Source of the DNA: JAWWPY01 sp033854735
GTDB taxonomy: Bacteria; Actinomycetota; Actinomycetes; Streptosporangiales; Streptosporangiaceae
Direction of reading: 5' to 3'
Assembly (NCBI GenBank): GCA_033854735.1
Contig: JAWWPY010000024.1
Coordinates: forward strand, 1 to 64,000
Length of the DNA: 64,000 bases
This document shows, one piece after another, positions 1-8,457 of this stretch. The position numbers were made by a program, and so were the translations under genes. The notes below the pieces were generated by a model. It was not told the DNA's origin, did not search any database, and saw nothing but the letters and a program-made list of their open reading frames with translations. The stretch's first letter is position 1. Every line of letters starts with the position of its first letter.

Positions 1-582
1 CCTACCAAGCTGGGCCACGTCCCGTCCGTACTAGCCGGACCTGACGAGAATAGCGCACGGCGCGCCCGGCTCCGCATCGGCGCAATGAGGGCGGCCTGGC
101 AGTCCGGGCTCGAACTGGGCACGGGGCCCCCAGGCGCTCCGGGGCCAGCCACCCGGCTGACAGCCCCCGCGGCGCAACGGGGTCCAGACCCAGCAACGGT
201 GGGACGCCCTCGCCGTCACCCCAACCCCACTCCGTCGCCCAAAACCACCATTCCCGTCGCCCGAAACCGGCGCCTCCATGATCGCGGAGCATAACTGTCA
301 AATGTGACCAGAAATATTCCGTGATCATGGGATCGGTGCCTGGAGGCGGTTCCGGACCGGTGTCAGTGGTGCGGCTGGGGCCCGCGGGCCACGCTGACGG
401 TGGCGGTCGAACACCATGCGCCGCCCACGCCACAAACGCCCCACCAACTTCTGGCGCCTCCGGGCACTTCGGCGGGTCGTTAGTTCGTTGATCGGGTAAG
501 GCGGGCATAGCCTGACCAGACCTAGTCTGAGGTTGAGCCGGGGATGACTCCAATCCGGGGATAACTCCAATGGAGTGCGCGC
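1..582. other. Intergenic region without a convincing gene
   Basis: No open frame here has a recognisable domain or a plausible ribosome binding site; a 212-codon minus-strand frame is low-complexity and runs through a repeat element, so I did not call it. Two things can be seen: a short repeat at 314-332 (listed separately), and near 542-582 a partial direct repeat (ATGACTCCAATC, then ATAACTCCAATG) just upstream of the transglycosylase start, which may be regulatory. Anything left of base 1 is unknown. Confidence 0.5.
314..332. repeat. Copy of the CCGTGATCATGGGA intergenic repeat
   Basis: The 19 bases here match 51271-51289 at 18 of 19 positions; both contain the core CCGTGATCATGGGA. At 51229-51291 the same core forms one arm of a long hairpin. 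The presence of two copies 51 kb apart, both outside genes, suggests a dispersed intergenic repeat of this genome. Function unknown. Confidence 0.6.
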
Positions 583-1476
583 ATGACAGCACGCGGATCG
601 GCCTGGGACGGCGGCGGGCCTTTTGATCCACCCACGGCACCTCTGCCGCCGGTGGATTACTGGGGCGATGTCAGCCCTGGGTACGCCGCGCCCGCTGGCT
701 GGCAGGCTCCGGAGGCCCCGCAGGCGCTCCGGCCTCGCCGCCGCGGGCTCCGGCTGCTGCGCCGCCTCATGACGCTGGTCGTGGTGCTTGTCGTGCTGGC
801 CGCACTCGCCCTGGGCGCGTTGCTGCTCGTCACGCCGTCTGTGGCGAACGCTCCAACGCTGGCCCGGCAGCAGGACGTGGCGCACCATTCGGTCTACCCC
901 GGGCCGCCGGTGCCGGCCCGGTTCGCGGCGGCCCTGGTGGCGACCGAGGATCACCGGTTCTATTCCGAGCCTGGCATCGACCCGCTGGCCGTCGCGCGGG
1001 TGGTCGAGGCGGCCGTCACCGGCCAGGGCGACCAGGGCGGCGCGACTCTCGACCAGCAACTGGCCAAGCTGCTGTACACAGACGGGAAGTCGGGAGTGCC
1101 CGTCAAGGCGGAGCAGGTGGGACTGGCCGTCAAGCTCTACCTGTCCTACAGCCACCCCCAGATCCTGCAGATGTACGCGGACGTCGCCTACTTCGGCCAC
1201 GGCTACTACGGCCTGTCCGCCGCGAGCTGCGGCTACTTCGGCATCCCGTCGGCGGGCCTGTCCTGGCCCGAGGCGGCGATGCTGGCGGGCCTCGTCCAGG
1301 GGCCGTCCACCGACGACCCGATCCTGCACTTCGCCCGGGCGCGGGCCCGCGAGCAGCATGTCCTTGGCCGGCTCGTGGCCACCGGGACGCTCACCGAGGC
1401 GCAGGCCAACACGGCCTACAGCCAGCAGTTGCGCCTGGTCGGGGGGTCCGGGGGAGCTTGCCGCGCCACACCCTAG
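583..1476 (+). CDS. Monofunctional peptidoglycan transglycosylase (GT51)
   Basis: Would polymerise lipid II into glycan strands on the outer face of the membrane. Residues 1-60 are a Pro/Arg-rich cytoplasmic tail, a single membrane helix spans about 62-84, and the GT51 domain follows. Motif I reads TEDHRFYSEPGID with the first catalytic Glu at residue 122; motif II reads GGATLDQQLAK near 150-162; FGHGYYG follows. No penicillin-binding transpeptidase domain is present, so this is a stand-alone glycosyltransferase. The motif usually written ILExYLN reads ILQMYAD here, a loss of the conserved Glu that could lower activity or mark a specialised subfamily. The ATG start directly precedes the tail, and no strong Shine-Dalgarno is visible. 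Confidence 0.88.
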   Translation: MTARGSAWDGGGPFDPPTAPLPPVDYWGDVSPGYAAPAGWQAPEAPQALRPRRRGLRLLRRLMTLVVVLVVLAALALGALLLVTPSVANAPTLARQQDVAHHSVYPGPPVPARFAAALVATEDHRFYSEPGIDPLAVARVVEAAVTGQGDQGGATLDQQLAKLLYTDGKSGVPVKAEQVGLAVKLYLSYSHPQILQMYADVAYFGHGYYGLSAASCGYFGIPSAGLSWPEAAMLAGLVQGPSTDDPILHFARARAREQHVLGRLVATGTLTEAQANTAYSQQLRLVGGSGGACRATP

Positions 1477-1530
1477 CCAATACTCAACGAACTTCCGCAG
1501 CCGGTGCCGTCCGCCCGCGCCCCGGCGCCG

Positions 1531-2172
1531 TTACCGTGGCGCGTCGTGCTCGGCCAGGCCGGTCCCATCATCCACCGGGGGCACCGCCGTGCGCCGGCCG
1601 CCCACGAAGTGCCCATTGGCCTGCGGCAGATCCGGCCATGGCGGCCGGGCGGGCGCCGCCGATTCCGCGGCCGCCGATTCCGCGGCCGGCGGCGGTCCTG
1701 CGGCCTCTCCCAGTCCCGCCACCCCGGCGGCGTCCGCGGGCGGCACAGCGCGCCACACCCAGACCCGGTAGGACCAGAACCTGAACAACGTGCCAAACAT
1801 GATCCCGATGAACAGCGCGACGTTGTAGGACAGCTTGTCGGTCAGCCCCAGCACGTAGTACGTGAAGCTGAGGCACGCGAGCTGGATCGCCAGCCCGATC
1901 GCGTTCAGCACGAAGAAGATCACATATTCGCGGCCGATGCCGCCCCGGTCGCGGTGCCGGAATGTCCAGTAGCGGTTGCCGCCGAAGGATACGCACGCCG
2001 CGACGACCGTAGCCATCGCGTTGGAGATGAGCGGGCCTATGCCCGCCTGGAAGTGCAGCAGGTTGGTACCGACCTCGGTGACGATGAACGCGATGAGGCC
2101 GACGACACCGAACTTGGCCACTTCGTGGATCAGCTGCGCGAAGCGCTCATACAGCCTGCGGGCGTACGTCAC
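1531..2172 (-). CDS. GtrA-family membrane protein
   Basis: GtrA proteins are small four-helix membrane proteins linked to moving polyprenyl-phosphate-linked sugars across the membrane for surface glycan decoration. The first 145 residues contain the four hydrophobic helices and the family signature around FGGNRYWTFRHRD (about 64-76) and the second-half motif FRFWSYRVWVWR. The C-terminal 65 residues are Ala/Pro-rich and probably disordered, longer than in typical 130-150 residue members. It converges with the GT51 gene (54-base gap) and diverges from the ABC exporter. Together with the MptB-like and GT87 genes it supports an envelope-glycan role for this region. Confidence 0.87.
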   Translation of the reverse strand: MTYARRLYERFAQLIHEVAKFGVVGLIAFIVTEVGTNLLHFQAGIGPLISNAMATVVAACVSFGGNRYWTFRHRDRGGIGREYVIFFVLNAIGLAIQLACLSFTYYVLGLTDKLSYNVALFIGIMFGTLFRFWSYRVWVWRAVPPADAAGVAGLGEAAGPPPAAESAAAESAAPARPPWPDLPQANGHFVGGRRTAVPPVDDGTGLAEHDAPR

Positions 2173-2315
2173 CTGGGCATCTTCCTCTCACGAGACCCCT
2201 GCGCCGGTGAATGCCGATGCATGCGACAGTACCGGCCCGGGGCTGGTCACTGGGCCATTGGGCCGGTCCCCGGACCGGGCCGTGGGCCGCACCGGGGGGG
2301 AATACCCGTTCGGAA

Positions 2316-3281
2316 ATGACAGACCATCACGGTAATGTCGCGAAGGTGCCTGCTGCCCCCGCGCTCATCCGTGCCCGCGGCCTGACCAAGCGTTTTGGAA
2401 GCTTCACGGCAGTGGACGGGATCGATTTCGAACTGCACCGGGGCGAGGCATTCGGGTTTCTCGGGCCGAACGGCGCGGGCAAGTCGTCCACCATGCGCAT
2501 GATCGGCTGCGTCTCGCCGCCGAGCGAAGGCGAGCTGACCATCCTGGGCCTCGACCCGGTGGCGGACGGCCCGGCGATCCGGGCCCGGCTGGGCGTGGTG
2601 CCCCAGGAGGACACCCTGGACGTGGAGCTGACGGTCCGCGAGAACCTGCTCATCTACGGCCGCTACTTCGGGCTGCCCCGCGCGGTCATCCGTGAGCGGT
2701 CCGCCCGGCTGCTGGACTTCGTGCAGCTCGCCGACCGGCAGGACGACAAGGTCGAGCCGCTGTCCGGCGGCATGAAACGCAGGCTCACGATCGCCCGCTC
2801 ACTGATCAACGAGCCCGAGATCCTGCTCCTGGACGAGCCGACCACCGGGCTCGACCCGCAGGCCAGGCACGTGGTCTGGGACCGGCTGTTCCGGCTCAAA
2901 CAGCAGGGTGTGACGCTCGTGCTGACGACGCACTACATGGACGAGGCGGAGCAGTTGTGCGACCGCCTGGTGGTGATGGACGCCGGGAAGATCGCCGCCG
3001 GCGGCTCGCCGCGGGAGCTGATCGACGAATACTCCACCCCCGAGGTGCTGGAACTCCGTTTCGATCCGGCCGAGCACGAGACCGCCGCGGAGAAACTGGC
3101 CGGCGTGCCGGCGCAGCGCCGGGAGGTGCTCGCCGACCGGGTCCTGCTCTATGTCCGGGACGGGGACGCGGCCCTCGGCGCCGTACGGGGCCTGGGTCTG
3201 GAGCCGCTGACCTCCCTGGTCCGCCGGAGCACGATGGAGGATGTGTTCCTGCGGCTGACCGGGCGGCGGCTGGAGGACTGA
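2316..3281 (+). CDS. ABC-2 type exporter, ATP-binding protein
   Basis: Nucleotide-binding subunit of an export-type (DrrA/NodI-like) ABC transporter. Walker A is GPNGAGKSS (near residues 50-58), the signature is LSGGMKRRL, Walker B is ILLLDEPTTGLD and the switch His is in LTTHYMDEAEQL. The C-terminal 80 residues form the extension typical of this subfamily. I prefer the ATG at 2316 (MTDHHGN...) over the frame's upstream ATG at 2211, because the extra 35 codons are low-complexity. The stop overlaps the start of the first permease by one base (TGATG), so the subunits are translationally coupled. Its neighbours are two permeases and then an MptB-like mannosyltransferase. Confidence 0.93.
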   Translation: MTDHHGNVAKVPAAPALIRARGLTKRFGSFTAVDGIDFELHRGEAFGFLGPNGAGKSSTMRMIGCVSPPSEGELTILGLDPVADGPAIRARLGVVPQEDTLDVELTVRENLLIYGRYFGLPRAVIRERSARLLDFVQLADRQDDKVEPLSGGMKRRLTIARSLINEPEILLLDEPTTGLDPQARHVVWDRLFRLKQQGVTLVLTTHYMDEAEQLCDRLVVMDAGKIAAGGSPRELIDEYSTPEVLELRFDPAEHETAAEKLAGVPAQRREVLADRVLLYVRDGDAALGAVRGLGLEPLTSLVRRSTMEDVFLRLTGRRLED

Positions 3282-4129
3282 TGGCCTCCAGCGCTCGGCT
3301 CGCGCCTGCGTCGCCGGCCCATCCCGCAGGCTCAGTTCCACCGGCGCCGGCCGGCCGCCGGGCCTTTGCCGTGCGCCAGCTCCGGTTCTGGCTCACCGAC
3401 TACCGGCGGACCTGGCGCGGCTCGATCTACTCCAGCGTGCTGAACCCGCTGCTCTACCTGGGCGCGATGGGGCTGGGGCTGGGCACGCTGGTGGACAGGC
3501 ATGGCCGGGCGGGCCTGGGCGGCGTGAGCTATCTCGCTTTCCTCGCCCCGGGGCTGCTGGCGGCCGCGGCCATGCAGACCGGCGTGGGGGAATGCACCTA
3601 TCCGGTCTTCGGGTCGGTCAAGTGGAACAAGACCTACCAGGCCGCCGTGTCGTCGCCGCTGCGTCCTTCGGACGTGTTCCACGGCCATCTGCTCTTCGTC
3701 ACGCTGCGGCTGACCATGAACTCGGCGTTGTTCATGGCGGTGGCGGCGGCATTCGGGGCGCTGCCGTCCCCATGGGTGATCGCGGCGCTGCCGGTGGCCG
3801 TGCTCACCGGTCTGGCCTTCGCGGCGCCCGTTGAGGCCTGGTCCGTCACCCTGCAGAAGGACACCTCGTTCGCGGTGATCTTCAGGTTCGGCCTGATCCC
3901 GTTGTTCCTGTTCTCCGGTACTTTCTTCCCCATCACCCAGCTTCCGGCCTGGATCCGGCCGGTCGCGTACGTCACCCCCCTGTGGCATGGGGTGGCGCTC
4001 TGCCGTGCGCTCAGCCTGGGTCACGCCGATCTCGGCGGCGCGCTCGTGCATGTCGGCTACCTGGCGGCCGTGGTCGCGGCCGGGATCGTCGTGGGGGACC
4101 GGACCTACCGGCGGCGGCTCTATGTCTGA
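3281..4129 (+). CDS. ABC-2 type exporter, permease 1
   Basis: Membrane subunit of the exporter encoded immediately upstream. About 282 residues with six hydrophobic segments and the ABC-2 pattern: an N-terminal amphipathic region, then NPLLYLGAMGLGLG, FLAPGLLAAAAMQT and a late FLFSGTFFPITQLP segment. The ATG at 3281 overlaps the ATPase stop by one base, and the 3' end overlaps permease 2 by eight bases. A Pro/Ala-rich leader of about 30 residues precedes the first helix. The substrate is not shown by sequence; context points to a lipid-linked glycan or lipid. Confidence 0.9.
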   Translation: MASSARLAPASPAHPAGSVPPAPAGRRAFAVRQLRFWLTDYRRTWRGSIYSSVLNPLLYLGAMGLGLGTLVDRHGRAGLGGVSYLAFLAPGLLAAAAMQTGVGECTYPVFGSVKWNKTYQAAVSSPLRPSDVFHGHLLFVTLRLTMNSALFMAVAAAFGALPSPWVIAALPVAVLTGLAFAAPVEAWSVTLQKDTSFAVIFRFGLIPLFLFSGTFFPITQLPAWIRPVAYVTPLWHGVALCRALSLGHADLGGALVHVGYLAAVVAAGIVVGDRTYRRRLYV

Positions 4130-5003
4130 CGGCCTGCCCGGCACTGGCCTGCCCGGCACTGGCCTGCCCGGCGTCCGGGACGTGCCGCTGCGGGTACTCC
4201 CGGTGCCCCGGCTGCTCGGCCGCGCCCGGGCGGCCATGGGCGGCCGCGGCAGCATCCACCTGGTGGAGCGGCATGCGCGCGTCTACCGGCACATGTGGCT
4301 GATCCTCGCGTCGGGCGTGGCCGAGCCCCTCTTCTACCTGCTGTCGATCGGCGTCGGCCTCGGCCAGCTGGTCGGCTCGGTGACCGGGCCGGGCGGCCAC
4401 CCGGTCGGCTACGCCACCTTCGTGGCGCCCGCGCTGCTGGCCAGCGCGTCGATGAACGGCGCCATCTTCGATTCCACCTTCAACGTGTTCTTCCGGCTTA
4501 AATACGAGAAGCTCTACGACGCGGCGCTGGCCACCCCCATGCGGGCCGGCGACGTCGCGCTCGGCGAGATCAGCTGGGCGTTGCTGCGCGGCGGCCTGTA
4601 CGCGCTGGCCTTCATGCTGGTCATGCTGGCCCTGGGCCTGGTGCATTCGGTGTGGGCTGTGCTGGCGCTGCCCGTGACCGTGCTCACCGGGTTCGCCTTC
4701 GCGGCCGCGGGCATGGCGGCCACCACATACATGCGCAGCTGGCAGCATTTCGAGTTCGTCACGCTCGCGGCGCTGCCGATGTTCCTCTTCTCCACCACTT
4801 TCTACCCCCTGGGCGTCTACCCGCGGCCGCTCCAGATCCTGGTGGAGTGCACGCCGCTGTATCAGAGCGTGAGCCTGCTGCGGGGACTCACGCTGGGCGC
4901 GGTCACCCCGGCCCTGCTGTGGAGCGCGGGATACCTGGCGCTCATGGGACTGGTCGGCCTGTGCGTCGCGGGCGCCCGGATCGGCCGTCTCCTGCTCACC
5001 TGA
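4122..5003 (+). CDS. ABC-2 type exporter, permease 2
   Basis: Second membrane subunit (about 293 residues), paralogous to permease 1: both share the ALLASASMNGAIFDSTF / FSTTFYPLGVYPRPLQ type layout and six hydrophobic segments. The ATG at 4122 lies inside the last codons of permease 1 (8-base overlap). The N-terminus carries a short repeat (GTGLPGTGLPG) encoded by tandem CCCGGCACTGGCCTG-like units, probably disordered. Two distinct permeases imply a heterodimeric channel. The stop codon falls inside a 17-bp tandem repeat. Confidence 0.9.
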   Translation: MSDGLPGTGLPGTGLPGVRDVPLRVLPVPRLLGRARAAMGGRGSIHLVERHARVYRHMWLILASGVAEPLFYLLSIGVGLGQLVGSVTGPGGHPVGYATFVAPALLASASMNGAIFDSTFNVFFRLKYEKLYDAALATPMRAGDVALGEISWALLRGGLYALAFMLVMLALGLVHSVWAVLALPVTVLTGFAFAAAGMAATTYMRSWQHFEFVTLAALPMFLFSTTFYPLGVYPRPLQILVECTPLYQSVSLLRGLTLGAVTPALLWSAGYLALMGLVGLCVAGARIGRLLLT

Positions 5004-5061
5004 GTTCAGTGCTCACCTGAGTTCAGTGCTCACCGGAGTTCAGCGCTCACCGGAGTTCAGC
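4994..5061. repeat. Four tandem copies of a 17-bp repeat
   Basis: The unit GCTCACCTGAGTTCAGT is present four times in a row at 4994, 5011, 5028 and 5045; copies 1-2 are identical and copies 3-4 share two changes (C at the last base, CCGG for CCTG). The first copy contains the stop codon of permease 2. There are no spacers, so this is not a CRISPR. It may be a slippage product or a set of protein binding sites. Confidence 0.85.
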
Positions 5062-5309
5062 GCTCATCCAATGCCGTGATTCCGCCACAGGGGAGTAAAG
5101 GTTCCGGCTAGGCCGGAATACCCCCGGTCCGGGGTCGCCGATGCGGAGGTAAAGCTTCTGGCTAGCCAGGGATCCCGCCCTCATCAGTGGCCGATTCTCT
5201 GAGTTATCGCCTTATGCCACCCCGAGCTGTGCCACCCCGAGCTGTGCCACCCCGAGATCTCCGCTCGGCCTATTCAGCCTTTCGTCTGCCCCTGGGAAGG
5301 CCCATCGCC
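5004..5309. other. Intergenic region upstream of the MptB-like gene
   Basis: Besides the 17-bp repeat, it holds two imperfect copies of a GGxGTAAAGxTTCxGGCTAG-like sequence (near 5091-5112 and 5148-5168) and a 15-bp tandem repeat (TGCCACCCCGAGCTG, from 5215). The last 120 bases are open in the frame of the downstream gene and could be coding if translation begins at the GTG at 5187, but their repetitive nature argues against it. Confidence 0.5.
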
Positions 5310-6896
5310 ATGCGCTCGCCGCATTGGGTGAGTCACGCCCCCCCGGCCACCCAGCGCCTCGCCTGGGTGAGTCACGCCCACCTGCCCCCCGCCACCCAGC
5401 GGCTGGCCCGGGTGAGCGCCGCGTCCTTGGTGCTGAGCGTGATGCTGATGCTCGTGGCGGGCTTCACCGGGCCGTCAGTGACTGTCCCGGCGTTCCCATT
5501 GGCGCTTCCCTGGCCGCCTTACGCAGCACCCCTGCACCTGTCCGATGTGGTGGTGACCGGGCTGGCCTGGCTCGCGGTCGGTGTCGGCGGCCTTGGCCTG
5601 GTGGCGGGGCTGGTCGCGGCCCGCCGCGGCTGGCGGCCGGGCCCGCGTCGGCTGATCGTCGGATGCCTGCTCGCTGTCATCGCGCTGATGCTGGCCCCGC
5701 CTCTCGGCTCCACCGACATGCTTGACTACGCGATCTATGGGCGGATAGCAGCGCTCGGTCACAGCCCTTACGTGATGACACCCGCACAGTTCACGGCGTC
5801 CGGGGATCCGGTGGGCCGGTTCAGCCCGCCCGCGTGGCACCGCGAGCACTCGGTCTACGGGCCCCTCGGCACGCTCTCCGAGCGGGCCGCGTCGGTCCTG
5901 GCCGGCCCCTCCACGGCGAAGACAATTTTCTGGCTCAAGGTCGAGAACGCGCTGGCCTTTCTCGCGGTGGCGCTGGCCCTTGACTGGATGTTCCGGTCGG
6001 ATCCGGCCGCCCGGACGCGTGCGCACCTGATGTGGTCTGTTAATCCGTTGATGCTGTGGTCGGTTATGGGCGGCGGCCACATCGACGGACTGGCTGCGGC
6101 AGTCGGCTTTCTCGGCCTGCTTATGCTGCGTCGGCTGAGCGCCGCCCGCGGCCTGGCGGCAGGCCTGCTGATCGGTGTGGCCATCGCGATCAAGGTGCCG
6201 TTCGTGTTCTTCCTGCTCGGCCCGGCGTGGGCCGCGCGACGGTCGGCGGGCACCCTGGCCGCGGCCGCCGTGGGGGCTATCGCCGTGCCGCTGACTGGCT
6301 ATCTGCTGGTCGGCCGGGGCGCCGTGGCGGCGGTGGTGTCGCGCGCAGCCGGCAGCCCGGACCTGGACCAGCCATGGCAACTGCTGGCCGACGCGCTGCG
6401 CGTGCACCACCCGATGATCTTCATCAACGTGGTAGCGCTGGGTGCGGCCGTCGTGCTGGCCCCGGTGCTGCTCTGGCGCCTGCCACCCGGCTCGCCCCGG
6501 CCGGCCGGCCTGCCATTCGTTCAGCCCGTGCTGGCTCTGTCGCTGGCCTGGCTGGTCTGCACCCCGCAGCAGCGGCCGTGGTACGACGCGATGATCTTCC
6601 CGCTGCTCGCGCTGATGCCCGCCACCCGGCTGGACTGGATTGTCGTGGCCCGCGCGCTGACCGCCGCCATCGGGGAAGTCCCCGGCGTGGGACTTCGTCC
6701 CGGGCTGCATCCACACTGGCTGGCCACCCTGGTCGCGGTGTTCGTCCGCGGCATCGTGCCGGTAACCTTCCTGGCGGTAATCGCCGCCCTGATCTGGCTG
6801 TGCATCACCGGGCGCTGGGAGCCCGGCGGCCGGGCCGGCCAAGCGGGCGGCGAGCAGCCGCTGCCCGACCTGGCCACGTCCGGCGTTCTGGGCTGA
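5310..6896 (+). CDS. MptA/MptB-like GT-C mannosyltransferase
   Basis: Polytopic glycosyltransferase (GT-C fold) that would use polyprenyl-phosphate-mannose on the periplasmic side to extend an alpha-(1->6)-mannan or a related lipoglycan. More than ten hydrophobic segments; the first large loop carries the Asp-containing motif STDMLDYAIYGR with SPYVMTP after it, as in MptA/MptB. Further conserved-looking features are NPLMLWSVMGGGHIDG and IKVPFVFFLLGP. I chose the ATG at 5310 because GGAAGG lies nine bases upstream; a GTG at 5187 would add 41 residues encoded by short repeats. Its 3' end overlaps the convergent GT87 gene by 92 bases. Family clear; exact linkage and acceptor unknown. Confidence 0.8.
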   Translation: MRSPHWVSHAPPATQRLAWVSHAHLPPATQRLARVSAASLVLSVMLMLVAGFTGPSVTVPAFPLALPWPPYAAPLHLSDVVVTGLAWLAVGVGGLGLVAGLVAARRGWRPGPRRLIVGCLLAVIALMLAPPLGSTDMLDYAIYGRIAALGHSPYVMTPAQFTASGDPVGRFSPPAWHREHSVYGPLGTLSERAASVLAGPSTAKTIFWLKVENALAFLAVALALDWMFRSDPAARTRAHLMWSVNPLMLWSVMGGGHIDGLAAAVGFLGLLMLRRLSAARGLAAGLLIGVAIAIKVPFVFFLLGPAWAARRSAGTLAAAAVGAIAVPLTGYLLVGRGAVAAVVSRAAGSPDLDQPWQLLADALRVHHPMIFINVVALGAAVVLAPVLLWRLPPGSPRPAGLPFVQPVLALSLAWLVCTPQQRPWYDAMIFPLLALMPATRLDWIVVARALTAAIGEVPGVGLRPGLHPHWLATLVAVFVRGIVPVTFLAVIAALIWLCITGRWEPGGRAGQAGGEQPLPDLATSGVLG

Positions 6897-8274
6897 GGGC
6901 CGGGGCCTGGGCCATGGCGCGGGCCGCCCGCGCGGCGACGACCAGCAGAATCACGAACAGCGCCATCCCCGTCAGGATGTAAATGTTGCCGGTGAGCAGG
7001 TCAAGGCCGCGCCAGTGGTACTCGGCGTACCAGGGCCGGTCGCCGTACCGGTAGTAGGTCGTCGGGGGGGTATTCGGAGGCGCCCAGATAAGCCCTTCGG
7101 AGAAGTTGCCCAGATCGTTGGGCTCGCCCCAGAGGCTTCCCGGCCACGCTCCGAAGACCGCGACGATCCCGGCGGCCAGGCCGGCGGCGGCCCAGGCCGC
7201 CGCTGCGTGCCGGGAGCGGATCGCGTAGTGAGCCGCGACCGCCGTGGCCGGGACGATCCAGACCCAGTGATGGTCCCAGCTGATCGGTGAGACCAGCAGC
7301 CCGGTAAGCGCGCACGCCATCAGCCCAGCCATCCGGTGGCCAGCCCGGTCGAGGATCGCCGCACAGGCCAGCCCCGCCGCCGCCGTCACCGCCGCGGCCA
7401 CCAGCCAGAGGGGCCGCGCGCCCGCGATGCTGCCCATGAGCCGGGTGATGATCGCCTGCAGCGACTGGTTTCCCTCCCAGCCGACGAATCCGGTGCGGCC
7501 GCCCTGGAGGAAGAGCCCACCCAGCCACCACTTGGTGGAATCGCGGGGCAGCGCGGCGAACCCGAGCAGGACCGTCGCGGCGAAAACCCCGGACGCGACG
7601 GCCGCCTGGCGGAACCTCCGGGTCAGCAGCAGGTACGGGATGAAGATCAGCGGCACCAGCTTGATCCCGGCCGCGATCCCGATGCCAGCGCCCTTCCACC
7701 ACCGGCGGTCCGGCTGGCACTGATCCCAGACGATCAGCGCCATCAGCACCAGCTCGACCTGGCCCAGCCACAGAGTGCGCTGAACGGGCTCGGTCCAGAA
7801 GAGTGCCGCGGCCACCAGCAGCGTCGCGCCCACGCGGGCCACTCCGGGCCGGTACCCGAGGCCGCCGAACGTCATCCAGATCGTCACCAGGAGGGCCGCG
7901 ATATTCGCCAGTACCGCGATCTTCGCCAGCAGGCTGAAGGAGAGCAGCGACAGGATGGTGAACACCATCGCCGCGAACGGCGGGTAGGTGAACTTCAGCC
8001 CCCCGCCTACCGCCCGGCCATACAGCGGCGCCGAGAGGTGGGAGTGGTAGAGCGGCGTGACATGCCTGACGATGAGCCCGCCGTTGGTGTACACCCGCAG
8101 ATCAACCGGATCGATCCAGAGACTGGACGGATGGGTCGCGGCGTACCAGAAATACACGATGAGGGCGGCGGCGAACGCGACCGCGCCGAGGGCGCGCAGC
8201 CAGCGGCTGGGCGGGCGCCACGCAGACCCAGCCGACTCGGGGCGCAGCGGAGTCGGCTGCCGCACGGCGGTCAC
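6805..8274 (-). CDS. GT87-family polyprenol-phosphate mannosyltransferase
   Basis: DUF2029/GT87 membrane enzyme of about 489 residues, a family that in mycobacteria includes PimE and other alpha-(1->2)-mannosyltransferases. The first loop has WIDPVDLRVYTNGG (catalytic Asp region), then LKFTYPPFAAMVF, AGIKLVPLIFIPYLL and SPISWDHHWVWIVP, all typical of GT87, with about ten membrane helices. The C-terminal 45 residues are Arg/Pro/Ala-rich. The gene converges on and overlaps the MptB-like gene by 92 bases. Together the two suggest assembly of a mannan-type lipoglycan with an alpha-1,6 backbone and alpha-1,2 branches; that is inference. Confidence 0.85.
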   Translation of the reverse strand: MTAVRQPTPLRPESAGSAWRPPSRWLRALGAVAFAAALIVYFWYAATHPSSLWIDPVDLRVYTNGGLIVRHVTPLYHSHLSAPLYGRAVGGGLKFTYPPFAAMVFTILSLLSFSLLAKIAVLANIAALLVTIWMTFGGLGYRPGVARVGATLLVAAALFWTEPVQRTLWLGQVELVLMALIVWDQCQPDRRWWKGAGIGIAAGIKLVPLIFIPYLLLTRRFRQAAVASGVFAATVLLGFAALPRDSTKWWLGGLFLQGGRTGFVGWEGNQSLQAIITRLMGSIAGARPLWLVAAAVTAAAGLACAAILDRAGHRMAGLMACALTGLLVSPISWDHHWVWIVPATAVAAHYAIRSRHAAAAWAAAGLAAGIVAVFGAWPGSLWGEPNDLGNFSEGLIWAPPNTPPTTYYRYGDRPWYAEYHWRGLDLLTGNIYILTGMALFVILLVVAARAARAMAQAPALSPERRTWPGRAAAARRPLGRPGRRAPSAR

Positions 8275-8457
8275 GGCCCGTTCACAGCCCGGTCACGGTC
8301 CGCTGAACTCACCCGCACACGATATCGGCGTCGCTGCTGCCCCGCGGCGGCCCCGGGTTTCCTTTGCCCGCAGGCGATGTCCCGTTGAACGTGCTAAAAC
8401 ACGCTCAACGTCACATCTGCCCGGGCCGGCCGCGCTCTGGCGCCCGGGCCTGGCCGG
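8275..8457. other. Short intergenic region between GT87 and epimerase genes
   Basis: Lies upstream of the GT87 gene on the minus strand and downstream of the epimerase. It should contain the GT87 promoter but I see no confident hexamers. The last bases (8453-8464, running into the epimerase stop codon) are a copy of the 12-mer GCCGGCTAGTGA that also appears just upstream of the epimerase. Confidence 0.4.

Noticed and set aside
2..640. 212-codon minus-strand frame at the left edge
   Set aside because: Runs through the 314-332 repeat and the start of the transglycosylase gene; low complexity, no ribosome binding site.
4994..5061. Possible CRISPR or iterons of a plasmid origin
   Set aside because: Only four 17-bp copies without spacers, and no replication gene nearby.
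5475..6842. 455-codon minus-strand frame over the MptB-like gene
   Set aside because: Gln/Arg/His-rich antisense shadow of a membrane-protein gene.
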